Assembly (NCBI GenBank): GCA_002702705.1
Contig: PABH01000073.1
Span: forward strand, 126,924 to 176,090
DNA: 49,167 bases
Reading direction: 5' to 3'
From: Anaerolineaceae bacterium
GTDB taxonomy: Bacteria > Chloroflexota > Anaerolineae > Anaerolineales > Anaerolineaceae
Shown piece after piece: positions 25,132 through 33,745 of this stretch (the first letter of the stretch is position 1; each line of letters starts with the position of its first letter). The translations under genes and the position numbers were made by a program. The notes under the pieces are model-generated. The model saw only the letters and a program-made list of their open reading frames with translations, had not been told where the DNA came from and made no database searches.

Positions 25132-26136
25132 TTATCCCAAAATGAAATTTTTTAACAAAATATCCAAGATCAGTCCTAATAAAAAGAACATACCAAACCG
25201 TTTATTGTGGAAAAAAGAGATCGCGGAAAACCACAACGGCCAAATCGATTCATCATAATCTTCAGGACGTTGGGCTGGTTTTTTGTCTTTATACATCGAC
25301 CAAACTCGAGGTACAGCGCTTAATGCCAACAATACAAGTAACATGACCGGAGTAAAGAAACCGCTGATTACCAGTGCAACGACCAATACATACTGGAAAG
25401 CAATCATTCCCAAAACAGCATACCGGGCAGCTTTTTCACCCAATAAAACCGGCATGGTACGAATTTTTTTGGCCCGGTCAGCATCGATTTTATCAATATG
25501 TTTACCAAACAAAACTGCTGTCGGCCCAAGGGCATACGGCAGACTGGCCCAGACCACATTCCAATCCCATCCACCGGTGATAACGTAATATCCGCCGCCA
25601 ACCATCAACGGACCCCAGATCAATAAAACGGCCAGTTCTCCCAGACCAATGTATTTCAGCGGAAAGGTATAAAACAACACAAAAACCACACCGGCCACCA
25701 TTAACCACAAGGCCAATGTGCCGCCGCTGATGACCAGGGGTACGCCAGCCGCCACAGCAATTAAGCCGGTCACTGCGATATATACCAACAGGGTGCGAAT
25801 GGTCAGGAGACCCTGCTGTAAAGGCTGTGGTCCGTATTGGGTACGAAAATAATTATTCTGATCCACACCACGTTTATAATCGGTTAGATCATTGATTAAA
25901 TTATTGGTCGCATGGGAAAAGATCAACCCGACCACCAACAATACCCAGCGTCCAAGGTGAAAATCACCAGCCCGCCAGGCCATTAAGCCGGCAATCCCGG
26001 CGGAAATAAAGGTCATCACCAATACCGCTGCACGGGTAGAGATGAGCCATTTCGAAATAATATCCAGACGGTCCCACTCCGGTTTTTCAATCCGGGGGAT
26101 GACCTGTAATGCTTTTAACCACATACTGACGTTCAT
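25132..26136 (-). CDS. UbiA-family prenyltransferase (MenA-like)
   Basis: 334 residues with eight to nine predicted membrane helices. The first Asp-rich motif NDLTDYKRGVD (~84-94) and the second GKHIDKIDADRAKK (~210-223) bind Mg2+-prenyl diphosphate. UbiA enzymes join an isoprenoid chain to an aromatic ring; the closest-looking group is MenA, 1,4-dihydroxy-2-naphthoate prenyltransferase of menaquinone synthesis, but no other men gene lies nearby. An AAGGAT RBS precedes the ATG. The spacer 24918-25131 downstream contains a CCTTAGTGG direct repeat (x2) and a short CTGCC/GGCAG hairpin near 25086-25103, probably terminator-related. Confidence 0.8.
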   Translation of the reverse strand: MNVSMWLKALQVIPRIEKPEWDRLDIISKWLISTRAAVLVMTFISAGIAGLMAWRAGDFHLGRWVLLVVGLIFSHATNNLINDLTDYKRGVDQNNYFRTQYGPQPLQQGLLTIRTLLVYIAVTGLIAVAAGVPLVISGGTLALWLMVAGVVFVLFYTFPLKYIGLGELAVLLIWGPLMVGGGYYVITGGWDWNVVWASLPYALGPTAVLFGKHIDKIDADRAKKIRTMPVLLGEKAARYAVLGMIAFQYVLVVALVISGFFTPVMLLVLLALSAVPRVWSMYKDKKPAQRPEDYDESIWPLWFSAISFFHNKRFGMFFLLGLILDILLKNFILG

Positions 26137-26223
26137 ATTTTTATCCTTAGTATTTTTATCAATTTTATCTAATAAAATACCAGGAAACAGAAATGTGTAA
26201 AGGGTTAATATTCCTTTTTATTC

Positions 26224-27018
26224 TTACCCTACGTATGCCTGTTTTCTTGGACGAAAAACAGCATCCCGCAGCACGGGCAAATAAATCTCTCCCTCTATTG
26301 GATCACCAAATGACTGCAGTTGATCCGGTTTGTGGAACAATAACCAGGCTGAAAAGGCTGCCACCAATGCGTTTAATTCCCCCGTTTCATAAATAGCTTC
26401 GGTTGGCAAGATCCCTTTTAATAAACGAAAACGAGTTACTTCTTCAAAAAATTTCATCGCGTCCGATACGGGTAAATCTTCTTCATACAAAATCAACTGG
26501 CGCTGCAAACGACCTTCCAATGATAATTCATCAAACAAGGGCGCTCCACCAGCCAAGCGGCTGAAAACCGCTTCCGTTTGTACCTCAAAATAACAACGGG
26601 GTTGTTCTGCTTCAAAAGCATGCAGTTTATACCCTAATTTTTGAATTCGTTTGTACAGCTTAAATCCACGCCGCATCCAAACAGGACATTCTTTTTCTGC
26701 TGCGGCTGTGCGGGGTACGCGAATTCCCTCTTTTAAAAGATCTAATTCTACCTGTCGCAAGTCACCCCGTTTACTGGCAGCCACCGGAAATAAAGTTTGT
26801 TTTTCTTCTTCTGCCTGCACCAAACCCTGGTTTAATTTTTGCGGCCCATTGATCGCCACCGCTGCGCTTGATAAACCAGCCGCATAAGACAATACTTCGC
26901 GCAGTGGGCCATCACCAATTGCTACGATCTTTAAATCCGCATCCAAGGCTGCATACACATACGGCTGATAACGCATGGAGGGGTCTATACCGAGGTAAAT
27001 CAAAGGTTTTTCTTCCAT
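26224..27018 (-). CDS. DUF429-like protein (RNase H-fold)
   Basis: 264 residues. It opens with YLGIDPS, then the DAAL strand, AINGPQ near 60 and CYFEVQTEAVFSRLAGG near 145-160, the order of acidic strands seen in DUF429 predicted RuvC/RNase H-like proteins. Biochemical role unknown; a nuclease is only predicted. Divergent from the DUF3054 gene across 98 bp. The RBS is weak. Confidence 0.55.
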   Translation of the reverse strand: MEEKPLIYLGIDPSMRYQPYVYAALDADLKIVAIGDGPLREVLSYAAGLSSAAVAINGPQKLNQGLVQAEEEKQTLFPVAASKRGDLRQVELDLLKEGIRVPRTAAAEKECPVWMRRGFKLYKRIQKLGYKLHAFEAEQPRCYFEVQTEAVFSRLAGGAPLFDELSLEGRLQRQLILYEEDLPVSDAMKFFEEVTRFRLLKGILPTEAIYETGELNALVAAFSAWLLFHKPDQLQSFGDPIEGEIYLPVLRDAVFRPRKQAYVG

Positions 27019-27103
27019 ATTTCATTTAATAGTTTAGCTGAGAATGACTCGGGAAGCAAATCAGAAAAACAAGTTCACTTTTCACTTTCTCCATCCATTC
27101 AGG

Positions 27104-27109
27104 TATAAT
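27104..27109 (+). promoter_or_regulatory. -10 box giving a probable leaderless transcript (DUF3054 gene)
   Basis: GGTATAAT ends 7 nt before the ATG at 27117; there is no Shine-Dalgarno in between. Confidence 0.6.
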
Positions 27110-27116
27110 CGTATGT

Positions 27117-27500
27117 ATGGTAAAAAAATCCGCATTGATAACCCTGTTGGTGGGAGATTTAATCACTTTGTTGATCGTAACCCTGTTGGGTTTCAGCACA
27201 CATAACGCCAATGTTTCTTTATTTCGTTTTGCTGCAAATTATCTCCCGCTTGTGATTGCCTGGTTAGTAGTCGCTCCGTGGTTTGGTGCCTATACAAGCG
27301 AAACAGCCACTTCACCCAGAGCTTTACCGCAGCTTGTATTAGCTGTTTTGGTTTGTGCACCTCTGGCGGCTGTCCTGCGGGGTATCGTGCTCAGTTCAGT
27401 TGTCCAAACGGTTTTTGTAATCGTCTTAGGACTAACCAATGGTTTGGGCATTGGCATCTGGCGCGGTTTGTGGATCTTATTTGATAAACGGAAGAATTAA
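27117..27500 (+). CDS. DUF3054 membrane protein
   Basis: 127 residues with four predicted membrane helices (about 8-26, 38-55, 66-87, 93-115) and the PLVIAWLVVAPWFGAY block typical of DUF3054. Function unknown. It is probably leaderless and is followed 2 bp later by the ECF sigma gene, so it heads an operon sigma - anti-sigma - NUDIX. Confidence 0.75.
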   Translation: MVKKSALITLLVGDLITLLIVTLLGFSTHNANVSLFRFAANYLPLVIAWLVVAPWFGAYTSETATSPRALPQLVLAVLVCAPLAAVLRGIVLSSVVQTVFVIVLGLTNGLGIGIWRGLWILFDKRKN

Positions 27501-27502
27501 CC

Positions 27503-28108
27503 ATGGATGAACTTGGTCTCGCCTTATCCGCACAAGATGGTGATTTAAACGCCTTCAACCGGCTGGTATTGGAATATCAGGACATGGCTTTTAATCTGGC
27601 CTACCGGGTGTTAGGTGATCCCGACTCCGCCGCGGACGCTGCTCAAAACGCCTTTATTTCCGCCTACCGGCATCTTTCCAGTTACCGGGGTGGTTCTTTT
27701 AAATCCTGGGTGATGCGGATCGTTACCAATACCTGCTATGATGAATTACGAAGACAAAAACGGCGTCCAACTACCCCATTGGAACCGTATGATTCCGAAC
27801 AAGACGAAGAAATCGAATCCCCTTATTGGTTGGAAGATGATAACCCTTCCCCTGAAGAAGTAATCGAAAGTTCAGAACTGGAAGAAGCGATTCAGGATTG
27901 TCTCCAACAAATGAAACCTGATTTTCGGGTCGTGGTGGTCCTGATAGATATTCAAGGAATGGACTACCAGGAGGCAGCGGATAGCAGTGGTATCAACTTA
28001 GGTACCATTAAGAGCCGTCTGGCACGTGCCCGTGGCAAATTGCGCGATTGTTTGCAGTATTTTCGGGAACTTTTACCACCTCAATTTCGTCTTGAAGATG
28101 AGGGCTAA
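27503..28108 (+). CDS. ECF-family RNA polymerase sigma factor
   Basis: 201 residues. Sigma region 2 at about 10-90 (FNRLVLEYQDMAFNLAYRVL, then AQNAFISAYRHLSSYRG and FKSWVMRIVTNTCYDELRR). An acidic linker follows (~95-130), then region 4 at about 130-185 (MDYQEAADSSGINLGTIKSR, the -35-binding helix-turn-helix). It directs RNA polymerase to a stress-type regulon, held inactive by the membrane protein encoded 2 bp downstream. A GGAAG RBS lies inside the end of the DUF3054 gene. Confidence 0.93.
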   Translation: MDELGLALSAQDGDLNAFNRLVLEYQDMAFNLAYRVLGDPDSAADAAQNAFISAYRHLSSYRGGSFKSWVMRIVTNTCYDELRRQKRRPTTPLEPYDSEQDEEIESPYWLEDDNPSPEEVIESSELEEAIQDCLQQMKPDFRVVVVLIDIQGMDYQEAADSSGINLGTIKSRLARARGKLRDCLQYFRELLPPQFRLEDEG

Positions 28109-28110
28109 CA

Positions 28111-29049
28111 ATGACAAAAAGTAAACTTTCAAACAAAGATTTAAAATTATTATCAAATTATCTGGATGGGCAACTGACTGCACCCGAGCAGTTAAAGTTC
28201 GCCGCCCGCTTAAAAAACGAACAACTCTTAAACGCAGCTCTGATAGAGCTAAAACAAACTCGCTATTTATTAAAAAAAGCGAAACCTGTCACCGTTCCTC
28301 GCAACTTCACCCTTACCCCGGAAATGGCAGCTCAAATTAAACCGGCCCGCAAGCCTTTTATTTTGCCTGTATTGTCCATTTCATCCGTTCTGGCCGCCAT
28401 CTTAATGGTTTTTGCGATTTTATTTGAAGCATTTCCCGCCACCAATTTAGCAAAGATCGTCAACAATGAACCACGTTCAGAATTTACAATGGATGCCGCT
28501 GTTGAAGAATCGATGCCAATGGCGGAAGCGCCCATGATGGAAGAACAAGCGTTGAAGATGCCGGGTGATTCCTCGGAACTAAATTTACAAGACCTGCAAG
28601 GAAATCCCCCCATCATTAATTGGGGCGGCAATAACTTTGGTAGCGGCGGCGGCGGGGGTGATGTTGCTACCGGCATGGGAGGAGCATCTCCCGAAATGAT
28701 GGCAGAATCACCCATGGACTCGTATCCGCAGGACCTCGTACCACCGGAAGAACCCGTGATGGATCTTCCACCAACAACAATCATTGAAGAAGAATCGCCT
28801 GCAGAGATCGCCCCAAAAACCATGCAAGAACCAATCAGGGGCACAGGCCCGATCCTGGGGATCCCCTCGGAAGAAGAAACTGAAGCCTATAATCAAACCG
28901 TTTTTGAAATCCTTGAACAAGAAAACCAGGCTTATCAAAAACAGCAAAACCAGATTCCACCCATTCGTTTCCTTCAAATTGGATTAGGTATACTGACGAT
29001 TAGCACCGCATTAGCAGCCTTATGGCTTTCCCGAAGGCAGTCGTTGTGA
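28111..29049 (+). CDS. Putative membrane anti-sigma factor
   Basis: 312 residues. The N-terminal ~60 residues (LSNYLDGQLTAPEQLKFAAR) look like the short helical anti-sigma region of ECF partners, but without the HxxxCxxC zinc motif. A membrane helix spans about 92-112, followed by an outside region rich in Met/Glu/Pro with a glycine-rich run near 184-196, and a second membrane helix near the C-terminus (~288-305). Position directly after the ECF sigma gene is the main support for the call. Two membrane spans put both ends in the cytoplasm. The Gly/Met/Pro-rich loop is the likely sensor part or simply a spacer. Confidence 0.7.
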   Translation: MTKSKLSNKDLKLLSNYLDGQLTAPEQLKFAARLKNEQLLNAALIELKQTRYLLKKAKPVTVPRNFTLTPEMAAQIKPARKPFILPVLSISSVLAAILMVFAILFEAFPATNLAKIVNNEPRSEFTMDAAVEESMPMAEAPMMEEQALKMPGDSSELNLQDLQGNPPIINWGGNNFGSGGGGGDVATGMGGASPEMMAESPMDSYPQDLVPPEEPVMDLPPTTIIEEESPAEIAPKTMQEPIRGTGPILGIPSEEETEAYNQTVFEILEQENQAYQKQQNQIPPIRFLQIGLGILTISTALAALWLSRRQSL

Positions 29050-29546
29050 ACCATCACGAACGACCTGTAATCCGATTCTGCCCGATGTGTGGTTCAGCTG
29101 TGGAAGAAAAAACAATCTATGGCGAACTTCATCCTGCCTGTCCTAATTGCCATTGGGTACATTATGAAGATCCAAAAGTGGCAGCCGCTGTGTTAATCCA
29201 ACAAAATGGCTCCGTTTTATTAACGAGGCGAATTTTTGAACCGCACAAAGGTGCCTGGACATTACCGGCTGGTTTTGTAAATGCCTATGAAGACCCCCAA
29301 GATGCCGCCATCCGCGAATGCCTGGAGGAGACCGGTCTGATTGTAAAAATCACCGGGCTGGTGGATGTCATCGGTGGGCGGGAACACCATCGTGGGGCCG
29401 ATATGGTCATTGTTTATCGCGCCGAAGTTACCGGAGGTCTGTTAAAGGCCGGTGATGATGCCGATGAAGCGGCTTATTTTCCACTTTCTGACCTGCCACC
29501 GCTCGCTTTTCAAGCCACGAAAAAAGTACTAGGAAAGATGGATTGA
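29046..29546 (+). CDS. NUDIX hydrolase with N-terminal zinc ribbon
   Basis: 166 residues from a GTG at 29046 that overlaps the anti-sigma stop (GTGA), with GAAGG eight nt upstream. An ATG at 29022 is possible but sits inside the conserved end of the upstream gene. Zinc ribbon CPMCG...CPNC (about residues 11-34), then the Nudix box GFVNAYEDPQDAAIRECLEE followed by TGL near 77-99, complete (GX5EX7REUXEEXGU). It hydrolyses nucleoside diphosphate-linked compounds; the zinc ribbon resembles NudC/NADH pyrophosphatase-type relatives, but substrate is unknown. Translationally coupled to the sigma/anti-sigma unit. Confidence 0.88.
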   Translation: MNHHERPVIRFCPMCGSAVEEKTIYGELHPACPNCHWVHYEDPKVAAAVLIQQNGSVLLTRRIFEPHKGAWTLPAGFVNAYEDPQDAAIRECLEETGLIVKITGLVDVIGGREHHRGADMVIVYRAEVTGGLLKAGDDADEAAYFPLSDLPPLAFQATKKVLGKMD

Positions 29547-29628
29547 AACCTGCATCCCTTCTATCCACAAATACCGATTTAAATTTGATATAATTAGAAC
29601 AATCATTCGGTAAATTGGAGGCAAGTAC

Positions 29629-32037
29629 GTGGCGAATAAACCAACCAGCCGTAAAAAACCAACACGGACGATTTCACGCTCCAGAAAACCAAGCCCAAAA
29701 CGCGGTGGGTTTTCCCTGCCACAATTTAAATCTAAAAAAAGCAGCAAAAGCAGTAAAAAAACGCGCCCAGCCTGGCAGTGGAACAGCATTTCAAATGAAA
29801 GAAAGTTAGATGTACTCGGTATCGTGCTGGCTGTGTTAGGTTTCTTAACTATCCTCAGTCTGCTTTCAAAACAACGCAGTAATGTCACAGGGTGGTGGGT
29901 ATCTTCCATTTCAAAAATTGCAGGGTGGGGAACGTTTATCCTGCCAATCGCTTTGTTAATTATTGGCATCTGGCTGGTATTACGAAATGTTGAAAAGCTC
30001 CCTCTTTTTTCCGCAGAACGAGTAGCCGGGATCATCATCCTTTATTTAAATATCCTGGCCTGGCTGCATCTTTTAAGCAGCGGTGGTTGGGAACTGGCAC
30101 AAAATGGTCAGGGCGGGGGATTAATCGGTGCATTTTTTGAACAATCGTTAGTTAACGGCCTCGGTCTATCGGGGGCGGTCATTGTTTTAATTGCCTGGCT
30201 GTTAATTGCATTGGGTTTAACATTCGATGTTTCCATCCCGGATCTATTCCGAAAAATCCAACCAGCGCTTGAGCTGTATCAACAAAAACGAGCAGAACGG
30301 CGAGAAGCGAAACGATTAGAGCGGATTTCTGCTATTCGTGCCAAACGGACCGATCAAGTCGTCCAGTCTCTGGAAGACTTACCCGATCCGGAGACAGAAG
30401 ATGAATATACGGAAGAGATCGGTGAAGAGATTGCAGCAAGTACGTCGGGGCCAGTCCGAAAAAAACAAACTGCAGGTCGGAAGGCCGATGTTGAACCTGC
30501 CGCCGTCGATCCCGGTCCACAACCTTCTGTTACCCAGGGACCCTCAGCGAACCTATGGGTTCTGCCCGATATAAAAACCATTCTTGATCCAGCTGATGTT
30601 GTTAGTTTAGAAGACAATGGCGATAAAGAGCGGGCAATGTTAATCGAAGAAACGCTTGAATCGTTTGGCGCACCGGTAAAAGTAGTCGAAATCAAACGAG
30701 GCCCTACCATCACCCAATTTGGTGTGGAACCGCAGTTCATTGAAAACCGTAAAGGACGTACTCGCGTCCGGGTCAGCAAGATTACCAATCTAGCCGATGA
30801 TCTGGCACTGGCTTTAGCTGCACCACGCATTCGTATTCAAGCACCGGTACCGGGGCATAATTACATCGGTATCGAAGTCCCGAATCCGGAATCGGCGCGG
30901 GTCACCCTGCTAGAAATTTTGGAAAGCAAAAACTTCGCCAAAAAGAAATCCAACCTTCGTTTTGCTTTGGGAATGGATGTCTCCGGAGAACCTGCCGCAT
31001 CGGACCTCTCTAGCCTGCCGCATATGTTAATTGCCGGTACAACCGGTTCCGGTAAATCGGTGTGTGTTAATTCCGTATTATGTTGTTTATTATTGAACAA
31101 TACCCCTGCCGAGCTTCGTTTGATCCTGGTTGATCCGAAACGTGTAGAATTAACCGGTTATAACAATATTCCCCATCTGCTGGCTCCGGTAATCACCGAT
31201 ACCGAAAAAGTGGTCGGCGCTTTGCAGTGGGTGCAGCGTGAAATGGATGCCCGTTATCACCGGTTTTCACAAGTCGGCTGCCGCAACCTGCAAGATTACA
31301 ACAAAAAATTTCCTGATAAACTGCCCTATATGGTGGTGGTGATTGATGAACTGGCAGACTTGATGATGCTTGCGCCTGATGAAACCGAACGAAGCCTGAC
31401 GCGCCTGGCACAATTGGCCCGTGCTACGGGTATTCACCTCATTCTAGCAACCCAGCGTCCTTCTACCGATGTGGTTACCGGTCTCATCAAAGCCAATTTC
31501 CCTGCCAGGGTAGCCTTTGCTGTCGCTTCCAATGTTGATAGTCGGGTAATCTTGGATCAACCCGGTGCTGAACGGTTGTTAGGCCGCGGTGATATGCTTT
31601 TCCAAGCGCCGGATGCCCCTGCGCCGGTCCGTTTGCAAGGTGTTTTTATTACCGATCAGGAAATTGCTCGTACCGTGGATTATTGGAAATTACAGGCCAT
31701 GAACATTGCCGCCGGGATGCCAGCTTCCTCGGAACCCAGTGTGGATATTGACACCTTACCAGAAGTTTCCTCCTTAAAACAAACACCATTGTTTGAAGAT
31801 ATGGAAAAAGAAGATGATGACCCGCTCACCAAAGAAGCAACCGACCTGGTACGCCGCGAAGGACGCGCCTCCATTACCATGCTGCAGCGACGCTTACGCA
31901 TAGGGTATACCCGCGCCGCCCGCATGATCGATACCCTGGAAGACAAGGGTATTATCAGTCCGCCCCTGCCGCATTCCAACGTACGGGAAGTGCTGGATTA
32001 CGGTCCGGTTGCCCCACCGGCAGATGATGGATATTAG
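29629..32037 (+). CDS. ftsK: FtsK/SpoIIIE-type DNA translocase
   Basis: 802 residues from a GTG with GGAGG seven nt upstream. A basic N-terminal tail (~1-50) is followed by four to five membrane helices (~60-205), a charged linker (~215-315), the alpha/beta motor with Walker A GTTGSGKS near 469-476 and Walker B VVVIDELADLMML near 567-579, and the gamma winged helix at the C-terminus (~720-785, ASITMLQRRLRIGYTRAARM) that reads KOPS-like polarity signals. It pumps chromosomal DNA across the division septum and activates dimer resolution. A TATAAT at 29589-29594 lies 34 nt upstream. Length matches SpoIIIE rather than the long E. coli FtsK. Confidence 0.95.
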   Translation: MANKPTSRKKPTRTISRSRKPSPKRGGFSLPQFKSKKSSKSSKKTRPAWQWNSISNERKLDVLGIVLAVLGFLTILSLLSKQRSNVTGWWVSSISKIAGWGTFILPIALLIIGIWLVLRNVEKLPLFSAERVAGIIILYLNILAWLHLLSSGGWELAQNGQGGGLIGAFFEQSLVNGLGLSGAVIVLIAWLLIALGLTFDVSIPDLFRKIQPALELYQQKRAERREAKRLERISAIRAKRTDQVVQSLEDLPDPETEDEYTEEIGEEIAASTSGPVRKKQTAGRKADVEPAAVDPGPQPSVTQGPSANLWVLPDIKTILDPADVVSLEDNGDKERAMLIEETLESFGAPVKVVEIKRGPTITQFGVEPQFIENRKGRTRVRVSKITNLADDLALALAAPRIRIQAPVPGHNYIGIEVPNPESARVTLLEILESKNFAKKKSNLRFALGMDVSGEPAASDLSSLPHMLIAGTTGSGKSVCVNSVLCCLLLNNTPAELRLILVDPKRVELTGYNNIPHLLAPVITDTEKVVGALQWVQREMDARYHRFSQVGCRNLQDYNKKFPDKLPYMVVVIDELADLMMLAPDETERSLTRLAQLARATGIHLILATQRPSTDVVTGLIKANFPARVAFAVASNVDSRVILDQPGAERLLGRGDMLFQAPDAPAPVRLQGVFITDQEIARTVDYWKLQAMNIAAGMPASSEPSVDIDTLPEVSSLKQTPLFEDMEKEDDDPLTKEATDLVRREGRASITMLQRRLRIGYTRAARMIDTLEDKGIISPPLPHSNVREVLDYGPVAPPADDGY

Positions 32038-32040
32038 TAG

Positions 32041-32280
32041 GGCACCCGACCTCGAGATTTTTGGATAACAAAGCAGACTGAGGGCAAGTTTTGCCAGGAT
32101 AAAAGCGTGCATCTTTTGCAAGGATCCAGCTCAAGGTCTGCACTTTCCGCCCAAGATGTAAATTAACCAAAGGAATGCCCAAAAAACAAAAACCGAGATG
32201 AAATTCTTGCTTAAGCAGCGAGACTCATAACATCATTAACCCTTTTTCTTGCTAACCTAAAGTTCAAAATCTCGGTTTTG
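32041..32280. other. Unidentified structured intergenic region
   Basis: The 414-bp gap between ftsK and the AlkC-like gene holds several nested inverted repeats: GGGCA (32041) with TGCCC (~32176); GCAGACTGAG (~32075) with CTCAAGGTCTGC (~32131-32142); GGCAAGTTTTGCC; and AAAACCGAGAT (~32189-32199) with ATCTCGGTTTT (~32268-32278) enclosing a TGCTTAAGCA palindrome. No tmRNA, 6S, SRP or RNase P signature was found. It could be a small RNA, a pair of MITE-like elements or an eroded repeat. 32281-32451 shows nothing. Confidence 0.4.
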
Positions 32281-32451
32281 GGAAACCTGCCAACCTCAAG
32301 AACTCACAGTACAAACATCGAAGTCAGAACAATAAGGTTTCAAAACCGCTCTTATTTAACGTCTATATGCACTTGAAATGACAACAACTTCTGGTTCCAT
32401 CCCTGGTGGTTAGGGTAACACACAGAATCTTATCGGATTGAGTTAAAAACC

Positions 32452-33552
32452 CTACTCTGGCATTAAATTAAAATCCATCCGACCCACCGTTTCACCATTC
32501 AACTGCACTTCGACTGCTTGTTCGCCTGGGTAGTAAACCCTGGTGGTTATTGGAGCAAATGAATGTTTCCGTTTTAACAGGATGGTCTCGCCGGGTTGTA
32601 TGGTTCGTTTTGTCAGCTTAAACACCTTCCGGCTTTGTTTTCCATTTTTTCTCAAAAAACAAATTGCATAATCGACCAAAACATCCAGCGGTTCGTCCGC
32701 CTCTGAGGTAATTGAAAAGGAAAATTCAAGGCTGCCTTCCCAGGGTATATGGTTTGAGTTTATTTCAAAATTCTCAAATCGCAGGTCGGAAATATCCCCA
32801 TATCCTTGCATAGCCAAGGCAGAAGGAAACCCCGCTTTTAATAAGGAACGTAAGGCATGGTTGGTAATCCAGGCTATTTCTGCCGTGTTTTCTGCCTGAT
32901 AGGGTTTTAAGAAATCCACCACCGCTTGGGGATGATCTTTGGTGATATCATTCAAATTATTCGCCACACTTCGACGCACGGTTTCTTCCGGATCACGAAT
33001 CAGCGTTGATAATATTGGAAATATAAGGCTGGGATCTTTTTGTAAAGCAGGTAGAGCTACTGCCCACGGCAGCCTCGGCCGGCAGCCTTCACTTGCCAAA
33101 CGGCGTACTTGTGGATTTTCGTGCTGGGACCAGGTTAACATTTGTGCCATCATACGTTCCTGATCTTGAATGATAAATGGCCGCACCGCAAATTCAGCAC
33201 TCATAGATTGGGTAAATTTTTCAAACGCGGGTAAAGCCGCTTCCCAATCTTCCAGACCATACAATTCGACGTAATCCGGGAAGATCATCTTTTCAAAACC
33301 AAATGACTCCAAACGTGGTAAAAGTTGATAAAGAATATCCAGCGCATCCCGAAAGTCCTTGGGCATTCGTTGATGCAAGGTCAGCGTTGTATGGCGCATG
33401 CGATCCTTTAACGCGCGGTTTTCCCACCCCTCCGCATAAATCTCTGTTAGAAACTGATCCCGATCAAACGAAGGAAGAATATTCACAATTTCACTACATA
33501 ATGTTTCGAAAAATATTTCCTTAAAAAACATATCTTTTAATGCTTCAGCCAT
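32452..33552 (-). CDS. AlkC-like DNA alkylation repair protein (HEAT-like repeats plus Ig-like domain)
   Basis: 366 residues. The N-terminal ~240 residues are helical HEAT-like repeats of the AlkC/AlkD type (WENRALKDRMRHTTLTLH; HENPQVRRLASEGCRPRLPW; DPEETVRRSVANNLNDI). The C-terminal ~110 residues form a beta-sandwich (ENFEINSNHIPWEGSLEFSF to the end), as in AlkC proteins with an Ig-like domain. The family are DNA glycosylases that remove positively charged alkylated bases such as 3-methyladenine without base flipping. GGAGAG RBS. No other repair gene adjoins it. Confidence 0.75.
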   Translation of the reverse strand: MAEALKDMFFKEIFFETLCSEIVNILPSFDRDQFLTEIYAEGWENRALKDRMRHTTLTLHQRMPKDFRDALDILYQLLPRLESFGFEKMIFPDYVELYGLEDWEAALPAFEKFTQSMSAEFAVRPFIIQDQERMMAQMLTWSQHENPQVRRLASEGCRPRLPWAVALPALQKDPSLIFPILSTLIRDPEETVRRSVANNLNDITKDHPQAVVDFLKPYQAENTAEIAWITNHALRSLLKAGFPSALAMQGYGDISDLRFENFEINSNHIPWEGSLEFSFSITSEADEPLDVLVDYAICFLRKNGKQSRKVFKLTKRTIQPGETILLKRKHSFAPITTRVYYPGEQAVEVQLNGETVGRMDFNLMPE

Positions 33553-33689
33553 GCGTCTCTCCTATTCGGTAGTTGTCCCCATTTTAACATATTTAGAATA
33601 TTTTTTCTACAGAAAACATGTTTATTTTTAGGGCTATTCGTTAGGCAGCACGGAAAAGGTGACATCCGGTGAAATCGAGATCCCTGCGT

Positions 33690-33720
33690 AAAAAAATACC
33701 CCTGGATTTCTCCAGGGGTA
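33690..33720 (-). terminator. Rho-independent terminator of metK
   Basis: TACCCCTGGA / TCCAGGGGTA, 10-bp perfect stem with TTTC loop, followed by a run of six U on the minus strand, 26 bp after the metK stop. Confidence 0.9.
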
Positions 33721-33745
33721 AATAATCAAACACACAAACAAAATC

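Noticed and set aside
28332-28844. 170-codon antisense ORF in the anti-sigma gene
   Set aside because: It is a shadow of the Gly/Met/Pro-rich composition of the real gene, without RBS.
30354-30830. 158-codon antisense ORF in ftsK
   Set aside because: It lies opposite the linker and start of the conserved motor; no RBS and biased composition.
31894-32182. Two overlapping minus-strand ORFs of 75 codons at the ftsK end
   Set aside because: Both overlap ftsK in antisense, lack RBS and share no protein-like pattern; the region is better seen as structured noncoding DNA.
32041-32280. tmRNA, 6S or SRP RNA
   Set aside because: The expected signatures (tag reading frame and tRNA-like ends, the 6S bubble, the GGAA-tetraloop domain) were not found on either strand.
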